This document shows positions 59,375-64,000 of a stretch of DNA of 64,000 nucleotides, one piece after another. The position numbers and the translations under genes are program-made. Location of the stretch: NCBI GenBank assembly GCA_014138645.1, contig JACJIB010000006.1, positions 186,001 through 250,000 of the forward strand, written 5' to 3'. The notes below the pieces were generated by a model. That model made no database searches and was not told the origin of the DNA. It was given only the letters and a program-made list of their open reading frames with translations. Each line of letters begins with the position of its first letter. Position 1 is the stretch's first letter. The DNA is from Methylorubrum thiocyanatum. Its GTDB lineage: Bacteria > Pseudomonadota > Alphaproteobacteria > Rhizobiales > Beijerinckiaceae.

Positions 59375-60157
59375 TCACAGCAGGCCGGTCTCGACGGCGA
59401 CGCGGCGATAGGCGGCGCCGGCGGTGAAGCCGCCGTCGATCACGAAATCCTCCCCGGTGATGAAGCTCGCCTCGTCGCTCACCAGGAAGCGGACGAGGCG
59501 GGCGACCTCGTCGGGCTCGCCCGGCCGGCCCATCGGCGTCAGGCCGATCATCGGGGCGAGATGCGGCGAGCCGGCGTTCAGGCCGGTCACGACGAGCCCG
59601 GGGCAGACGGCGTTGACGCGGATGCGATCACCCGCGAGTTCCATCGCAGCGGTCTTGGTGAGCCCGCGGAGGCCCCATTTGCTGGCGGTGTAGGCGGGAT
59701 CGGCATGGCCCGAGAAGGCCGCGTTCGAGGCGATGTTGACGATGCTGCCGCCGGCCCTGCGCATCGCGGGCGCGACCGCGCGGATGCCGAGGAAGGCGCC
59801 GGTGAGATTGACCGCGAGCACCCGGTTCCAGGCGGCGAGGTCGGTCGCCGCCATGCCGGTGCGGTTGATGATGCCGGCATTGTTGACGAGGATGTCGAGA
59901 CGGGAGCGCCAGTCGAGGGCGCCCGCGACGAGCCTGTCCCACTCCTCCGCCCGGGTGATGTCGGCGGCTTGGAAGCGTGCCTCCAGGCCCTCGGCGCGCA
60001 GCTCCGCGGCATAGGCTTCGCCCTGCTCGGCCAGCACGTCGCAGATCGTGACAGCGACGCCGGACTGCGCCAGGAGGCGGGCCTGCGCCGCGCCCTGGCC
60101 GCGGCTGCCGCCGGTGACGATGGCGGCCTTGTCCCTGAGGTCGGCGAACGCGCTCAT
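59375..60157 (-). CDS. SDR family oxidoreductase (second)
   Basis: A 260-aa short-chain dehydrogenase with TGGSRGQGAAQARLLAQ at the cofactor site, Asp in VTICDVLAEQG (NAD(H) preference), NNAGIINRTGM, and SIVNIASNAAFSGHADPAYT followed by ASKWGLRG (Ser/Tyr/Lys triad). VNAVCPGLVVTGLN lies near residue 185. It overlaps no gene but sits 1 base from the FAH-family stop, so the operon is tight. Its coenzyme differs from the first SDR, suggesting two distinct steps. Confidence 0.9.
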   Translation of the reverse strand: MSAFADLRDKAAIVTGGSRGQGAAQARLLAQSGVAVTICDVLAEQGEAYAAELRAEGLEARFQAADITRAEEWDRLVAGALDWRSRLDILVNNAGIINRTGMAATDLAAWNRVLAVNLTGAFLGIRAVAPAMRRAGGSIVNIASNAAFSGHADPAYTASKWGLRGLTKTAAMELAGDRIRVNAVCPGLVVTGLNAGSPHLAPMIGLTPMGRPGEPDEVARLVRFLVSDEASFITGEDFVIDGGFTAGAAYRRVAVETGLL

Positions 60158-60158
60158 C

Positions 60159-61004
60159 TCACGCCCCCTGGACCACGGCCTGGCGCTGCTCGCCGAGCCC
60201 GTCGATGCCGAGCCGCATGGTCTGGCCGGCCCGCAGGAAGACCGGCGGCTTCTGGCCGAGGCCGACGCCCGGCGGCGTTCCGGTGGCGATGACGTCGCCG
60301 GGATGGAGCGTCATGAACCCGCTGATGTAGCTGACGAGCTCGGCGACCCCGAAGATCATCCGCGCGGTGGTCCCGGTCTGGCGGCGGACCCCGTCCACGT
60401 CGAGCCAGAGTCCGAGCGTCTGCGGATCGGGCACCTCGTCCCGCGTCACCAGCCAGGGGCCGAGCGGGCCGAAGGTGTCGGCGCTCTTGCCCTTGGTCCA
60501 TTGCCCGCCGCGCTCGGACTGGAAGGCGCGCTCGGACACGTCGTTGACCACGCAGTAGCCGGCGACGAAATCCAGCGCCTCGGCCCGTGCGACGTGCTTG
60601 GCGCGGCGACCGATCACCACGCCGAGCTCGACCTCCCAATCGGTCTTCTCGGAATTGCGCGGAATCTCGACCGCGTCGTCGGGGCCGCAGACCGCGCTGG
60701 TGGCCTTCATGAACAGCACCGGCTCGTCCGGCGCGGGCTTGCCGGTCTCCGCGGCGTGGTCGGCGTAGTTCAGGCCGACGCAGACGAACTTTCCGATCGC
60801 GCCGACGCAAGGACCGATCCGGGGCGTGCCGCGCACGAGGGGCAGGCTCTCGGGATCGAGGGCGCGCAGGCGGGCGAGGCTCGCGTCGGACAGGAATGGG
60901 CCGGCGATGTCGGCCACGTGGTCCCGCAGGTCGCGGATGCCGCCCTCGGCATCGAGGAGGCCGGGGCGCTCGGCGCCGGGCTCTCCGTATCGCAGCAGCT
61001 TCAT
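60159..61004 (-). CDS. fumarylacetoacetate hydrolase family protein
   Basis: A 281-aa FAH-fold enzyme. Motifs: FVCVGLNYADHAAETGKPAP, EPVLFMKATSAVCGPDDAVE, the metal ligands in DWEVELGVVIGR, YCVVNDVSERAFQ, KSADTFGPLGPWLV and HPGDVIATGTPPGVG. Relatives hydrolyse C-C bonds in acylpyruvates, such as fumarylpyruvate and 2,4-diketo-3-deoxy sugar acids. In this aromatic operon an acylpyruvate-type ring-cleavage product is the likeliest substrate; a sugar-acid pathway remains possible. The length suits the family (about 280). Confidence 0.9.
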   Translation of the reverse strand: MKLLRYGEPGAERPGLLDAEGGIRDLRDHVADIAGPFLSDASLARLRALDPESLPLVRGTPRIGPCVGAIGKFVCVGLNYADHAAETGKPAPDEPVLFMKATSAVCGPDDAVEIPRNSEKTDWEVELGVVIGRRAKHVARAEALDFVAGYCVVNDVSERAFQSERGGQWTKGKSADTFGPLGPWLVTRDEVPDPQTLGLWLDVDGVRRQTGTTARMIFGVAELVSYISGFMTLHPGDVIATGTPPGVGLGQKPPVFLRAGQTMRLGIDGLGEQRQAVVQGA

Positions 61005-61026
61005 GCCGTGTCTCCGAGGTAACGTG

Positions 61027-61812
61027 TCAGTAGAAGGCGGGGCTTTGAGCGAGCGTCGGCCACAGGACGGGATCGTGCCCCGGCACCACGCGGGCCTGCG
61101 CCCGCGCGGCGACCGCGCGCAGCTTGGCGACGGAGCGCACCGCCTCGGTCACCGAGGTGACGGCGCCCGGCAGCGCCCGGTCCTCCCAATGGTCCATCGT
61201 GTCGGCGGCATCGATCGCCAGCAGCGTGGCGCCCCGAGCCGTGCGCACGAGGAAGGATTGGTGCCCAACCGTGTGGCCGGGGGAGCGGAGGCAGGTGATC
61301 GCCCCGTCGCCGTACAGATCGAAGAAGTCGCCCCACGCCTCGTCGAGCAGGCACCAGTCGAGACCGGGCCGGTCGAAATCGGCCCGGACGAAGGCGGCGG
61401 CGCAGAACCAGTCGGGCGCCAGCGCGTAATCGAGCGCGGCGCGCTGCACGACGTGCCGGGCGTTCGGAAACACGCCGATCGCGCCCGTATGGTCGAGGTG
61501 CAGGTGCGACAGCAGCACGGTGCGCACGTCAGCCGGGTCGAAGCCCGCTGCTCTGACCTGCGCGGCACAGTCCTGCCCCGGCGCGACGCGGGGTTCGAAC
61601 ACCTGCGCGACCGGTCCCCAATGCCCGTGCGGATCGGTGGCGCAGATCGCGGGAAAGCCGCCATCGATCACCACGTGCCCGCGCGGATGCGCGACGAGAT
61701 ACCAGGGCACCGGGATCTCGAACGGCTCGCCGAGACCCTGGTTCATGTAGATGTCCTGACGGCGGCAGCCGAGGCTGCCGGTCTGGAAGAAATGGAGTTG
61801 GATGTCCGACAT
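61027..61812 (-). CDS. metallo-beta-lactamase fold hydrolase, AHL-lactonase-like
   Basis: A 261-aa di-zinc hydrolase. The lactonase-type motif SHLHLDHTGAIG (residues ~108-119) is present with the earlier HVVIDGGFP. A later His is in SPGHTVGHQSFLV, the bridging Asp is in AIDAADTMDHW, and the last His is in VVPGHDPVLW. N-acyl homoserine lactonases of the AttM/AiiB type share this layout, so a lactone or thioester is the likely substrate. It is the first gene of the operon. RBS GGGAGGAACG precedes ATG 61812. Confidence 0.88.
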   Translation of the reverse strand: MSDIQLHFFQTGSLGCRRQDIYMNQGLGEPFEIPVPWYLVAHPRGHVVIDGGFPAICATDPHGHWGPVAQVFEPRVAPGQDCAAQVRAAGFDPADVRTVLLSHLHLDHTGAIGVFPNARHVVQRAALDYALAPDWFCAAAFVRADFDRPGLDWCLLDEAWGDFFDLYGDGAITCLRSPGHTVGHQSFLVRTARGATLLAIDAADTMDHWEDRALPGAVTSVTEAVRSVAKLRAVAARAQARVVPGHDPVLWPTLAQSPAFY

Positions 61813-61845
61813 CGTTCCTCCCGCCGTCCCGCCCCGCGGCTTTTG

Positions 61846-61916
61846 CTTCAAACTTCAAATTTATCCCATTCAGGCGATCGAACAGCGGCCTGTCAAGATA
61901 AATTTCAAGCTTCAAG
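61846..61916. promoter_or_regulatory. divergent operator: long inverted repeat with TTCAA motifs
   Basis: The left arm CTTCAAACTTCAAATTTATC (61846-61865) matches the reverse complement of the right arm GATAAATTTCAAGCTTCAAG (61897-61916) with three mismatches, across 31 bases. The right arm ends directly before a -35 TTGTGC (61918-61923) and -10 TAGCTT (61941-61946), 17 bases apart, for the thioesterase gene. A perfect TTGACA (61891-61896, minus strand) lies in the spacer as a likely -35 of the lactonase operon. MarR-type control by the nearby regulator is inferred. Confidence 0.65.
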
Positions 61917-61988
61917 CTTGTGCAGCCATGGGCGCCGACATAGCTTGAGCCCGGCCGCGGACAGGTGCCGCGCCGGGAGGCAAGACTG

Positions 61989-62366
61989 ATGAGCGAGACA
62001 TCCGAGGCGGCCCTGCCGCTCCTGCGCACCCTGACCCTGCCGTCGGATGCCAACCTCAACGGCGGCGTGTTCGGCGGCTGGATCATGGCCGAACTCGACA
62101 AGGCCGCCGGGCTCCTCGGGATGCGGCGCTCGCAAGGGCCCTGCACCACGGTCGCGGTGGAGAACCTGCGCTTCGTCGCGGCGCTCAAGGTCGGCGAGGA
62201 ATTCTCGGTTTTCGGGCAGGTCGAGGCGGTCGGCCGCAGCTCGATGCGGCTGCGGCTCGAAGGCTTCGCCGCCGCGCCCGCGGGGGGAGAGCGGCGGCGC
62301 GTCGTGGAGGCGCTGTTCGTCTCGGTGGCGCTCGATGACGCGGGGCGGCCGCGGCCGGTGCCGTGA
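61989..62366 (+). CDS. acyl-CoA thioesterase, hotdog fold
   Basis: A 125-aa YciA-like hotdog thioesterase. The family pattern is LPSDANLNGGVFGGWIMAEL (catalytic Asn/Asp region), then CTTVAVENLRFVAALKVGEE and FSVFGQVEAVGRSSMRLRLE. It releases CoA from acyl-CoA; in this context a hydroxyaryl-CoA or a ring-derived CoA ester is plausible. It is transcribed alone, divergent from the lactonase operon and convergent with marR. GGGAGG precedes ATG 61989. Confidence 0.88.
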   Translation: MSETSEAALPLLRTLTLPSDANLNGGVFGGWIMAELDKAAGLLGMRRSQGPCTTVAVENLRFVAALKVGEEFSVFGQVEAVGRSSMRLRLEGFAAAPAGGERRRVVEALFVSVALDDAGRPRPVP

Positions 62367-62371
62367 GCGGC

Positions 62372-62414
62372 GTCAGGGCGCTGCCCTGACACCCCGCCAA
62401 AGGGCTCGCCCTTT
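62372..62414. terminator. two hairpins between convergent genes
   Basis: GTCAGGGC-GCT-GCCCTGAC (62372-62390) and AAAGGGC-TC-GCCCTTT (62399-62414) stand in the 58-base gap between the thioesterase and marR stop codons and can end transcripts from both sides. Confidence 0.7.
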
Positions 62415-62424
62415 CCGGAACCCG

Positions 62425-62940
62425 TTACGCGCGGGTTCGGCGGCGGGGCTCGACCCCGGCTTGCGCCGAGCGCTTGAGCCGGGCGAGGCCGTCCGTCAGC
62501 GCCGCGATCTCACCGTCCGAGAGGCCGGCGAACAGCTCTTCGATCCAGGCATTGTGCGCCTCCGCCATGGTGCGGAAGGCGGCGCGGCCCGCATGCGTGA
62601 GGCGGATGATCTGGACCCGCCGGTCCGTCGGCGAGGGCTGGCGGGTGATGTAGCCGCTGGCCAGGAGCTTCTCGACCACCGCCGTCACGTTGCCGGCCGA
62701 GACCATCAGGAGCTTCGACGCCTCGCCGAGCACCAGCCCGTCCTCGGCCTTGTCGAGCTGGGCGAGCAGGTCGAAGCGCGGCAGCGTGAAATCGAACTGC
62801 TCGCGCAGGCGCGAGCGGATCTCGTTCTCGATCAGCGTGGTGCAGGTGAGAAGGCGCAGCCACGCGCGGACCGCCGTGCGCTTATCCCGCCCTTCGGCCT
62901 CCACCGGCAGACCGCCTTCCCCCGTCTCACCCAATGCCAC
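62425..62940 (-). CDS. MarR family transcriptional regulator
   Basis: A 171-aa MarR-type repressor. Winged helix: the recognition region contains KLLMVSAGNVTAVVEKLLAS and the wing contains YITRQPSPTDRRVQIIRLTH. An N-terminal dimer helix is RAWLRLLTCTTLIENEIRSR and the LPRFDLLAQLDKAEDGLVLG segment is typical. MarR proteins of aromatic clusters often release DNA when bound by an aryl-CoA. It is 80 bases downstream of the monooxygenase gene on the same strand and probably binds 61846-61916. GTG 62940 is the start. Confidence 0.88.
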   Translation of the reverse strand: MALGETGEGGLPVEAEGRDKRTAVRAWLRLLTCTTLIENEIRSRLREQFDFTLPRFDLLAQLDKAEDGLVLGEASKLLMVSAGNVTAVVEKLLASGYITRQPSPTDRRVQIIRLTHAGRAAFRTMAEAHNAWIEELFAGLSDGEIAALTDGLARLKRSAQAGVEPRRRTRA

Positions 62941-63020
62941 GATCCCGGCCCTGCCCGCGCCCCCGCGGTCATCAGCCCGATTTCGCGGCACAACGCAAAC
63001 GCGGGCCGCCGCGCCGGCCC

Positions 63021-64000
63021 TCACGATGCGTCCTGCGCAGCCGGCAACCGCAGCTCGGCCCGGGTCTTCGGACGTCCACGCAGCTTGAGGTCTTCGAAAT
63101 CGGCCCGCTCGCGGACCGAATTGCGGAAGATCTGGTCCTTGCCCGGCGCGTATTGCGGCGGGCAGTGGATCCCGTCCGCCCCGTACCAGGCGGCCGCCCG
63201 CAGGGTGAAGCCGGGATCGGCGAGGTGCGGGCGCCCGAGCGCCACGATGTCGGCTCGCCCCGCCGCCAGGATCGTGTTGATCTGGTCCGGCGTCGTGATG
63301 TTGCCCACGCACATCGTCGCGGTGCCCGCCTCGTTGCGGATGCGCTCAGCGAAGGGCGTCTGGAACATCCGCCCGTAGAGCGGGCGCGCGGCGCTCACGG
63401 TCTGGCCGGTGGAGACATCGACGAGATCGACCCCCGCCTCGCGGAACGCGCCCGCGATCGCCACCGAATCCTCCGGCGTCAGGCCGCCCTCGGCCCAGTC
63501 GGTCGCCGAGACGCGCACCGACATCGGTTTGTGCGGGGGCCAGGCCGCCCGCATCGCCGCGAAGACTTCGAGGGGGAAGCGCAGGCGGTTCTCGAGGCTG
63601 CCGCCGTACGCATCGGTGCGCCGGTTGGTGAGCGGCGAGAGGAAGCTCGCCAGCAGGTAGCCGTGGGCGCAGTGCAGTTCCAGCATGTCGAAGCCCGCCC
63701 GCGCGGCGCGCTCGGTGGCGGCGACGAAGTCGGCGGTCACCGCCGCCATGTCGGCGCGGTCCATCGCCCGCGGCACGGTGCTGTCGGGATAGTACGGAAG
63801 GGGCGAGGCCGACATCACCTCCCAGCCGCCCTCCGCGAGCGGCCGGTCGATGCCCTCCCACATCAGCTTGGTCGCGCCCTTGCGCCCGGCATGGCCGAGC
63901 TGCAGGCAGAACTTCGTGCCGGAATTGGCGTGCACGAAATCCACGATGCGGGTCCAGGCCATCTCCTGCGCGTCGGTGTAGAGACCGGCGCAGCCCGGCG
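63021..64000 (-). CDS. salicylyl-CoA 5-hydroxylase/2-aminobenzoyl-CoA monooxygenase-type enzyme, C-terminal half
   Basis: The frame is open to the right edge without a start, so only the last ~326 residues are seen. They form an old-yellow-enzyme barrel: CLQLGHAGRKGATKLMWEGI, LELHCAHGYLLASFLSPLTN, RRTDAYGGSLENRLRFPLEV, MSVRVSATDWAEGG and RADIVALGRPHLADPGFTLR. This is the C-terminal domain of the fused proteins that hydroxylate and reduce 2-hydroxy- or 2-aminobenzoyl-CoA. The N-terminal flavin hydroxylase domain should lie beyond 64000. A stand-alone OYE-family reductase is the alternative. Confidence 0.82.
   Translation of the reverse strand, partial: PGCAGLYTDAQEMAWTRIVDFVHANSGTKFCLQLGHAGRKGATKLMWEGIDRPLAEGGWEVMSASPLPYYPDSTVPRAMDRADMAAVTADFVAATERAARAGFDMLELHCAHGYLLASFLSPLTNRRTDAYGGSLENRLRFPLEVFAAMRAAWPPHKPMSVRVSATDWAEGGLTPEDSVAIAGAFREAGVDLVDVSTGQTVSAARPLYGRMFQTPFAERIRNEAGTATMCVGNITTPDQINTILAAGRADIVALGRPHLADPGFTLRAAAWYGADGIHCPPQYAPGKDQIFRNSVRERADFEDLKLRGRPKTRAELRLPAAQDAS

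Noticed and set aside
1..64000. CRISPR array, prophage, integron or origin of replication
   Set aside because: No regularly spaced repeats, phage structural genes, integrase or DnaA-box cluster could be seen.

Overview
The window is about 70% GC with short intergenic gaps and reads as a chromosomal segment of an alphaproteobacterium of the order Hyphomicrobiales. Methylobacterium/Methylorubrum is the best guess. The reasons are the lptF-lptG-lptD, pdxA-rsmA and rne-amiC-mrcA gene sets, an alphaproteobacterial RNase E with a long acidic insertion, a carotenoid gene, Rhizobiales-type GCGCATTC/GAATGCGC intergenic hairpins, and many small proteins of the kind seen in that genus. This assignment rests on recognised protein families, not on any database search.

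Layout. 1-1131: end of an unknown gene and three small genes, one an orphan BrnA-type antitoxin. 1246-3883: molybdate transporter genes modB and modC, split by an antisense glutathione S-transferase gene. 4086-6100: an ECF sigma factor, its RskA-like anti-sigma factor and a convergent fasciclin-domain protein with an ECF-like promoter. 6354-9120: a nucleotidyltransferase gene fused to a decayed copy of the start of pdxA, then intact pdxA and rsmA. 9175-15067 (minus strand): alpha/beta hydrolase, SulP transporter, membrane adenylate cyclase, LrgB/CidA pair, TerB protein. 15288-20220 (minus): lptD, lptG, lptF. 20383-21013: a HigBA-type toxin-antitoxin pair with a palindromic operator. 21398-25552: pepA, a membrane protein and fadD. 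25813-26993: an mscS gene broken by a frameshift. 27096-32948: DsbA-like thiol oxidoreductase, HD-GYP protein, phosphate-type porin, aminotransferase, carotenoid biosynthesis protein. 33151-41301: rne, a small Rmf/CrpP-like protein, amiC, mrcA. 41587-44142: sulfone-use genes sfnG and sfnB. 44306-48192: a periplasmic molybdenum aldehyde oxidoreductase (paoABC type). 48312-53457: a small secreted protein, NCS2 purine permease, flavin monooxygenase, small ORFs and a DHH phosphoesterase. 53722-57590: an opgGH-type osmoregulated periplasmic glucan operon. 57767-57856: tRNA-Ser(UGA), flanked by an IS3-type transposase remnant. 58146-64000: an aromatic-acid catabolic cluster with a MarR regulator, ending in the C-terminal half of a salicylyl-CoA 5-hydroxylase/2-aminobenzoyl-CoA monooxygenase-type enzyme that runs off the window.

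How the parts connect. ModBC would supply molybdate for the Mo-cofactor enzyme PaoABC. LptFGD export LPS, while AmiC, MrcA and OpgGH maintain the envelope. The sigma/anti-sigma/fasciclin trio looks like a self-contained envelope stress switch of the SigK-RskA type. The last 6 kb holds a five-gene minus-strand operon (lactonase-like, FAH-family, SDR, cupin, SDR) divergent from a thioesterase gene. Between them lies a long inverted repeat that is a good candidate operator for the neighbouring MarR protein. This cluster is the best candidate for a pathway not fully described.

No CRISPR array, prophage, rRNA or replication origin was seen. The signs of mobility are the IS3 remnant, the toxin-antitoxin pair and the pdxA partial duplication.
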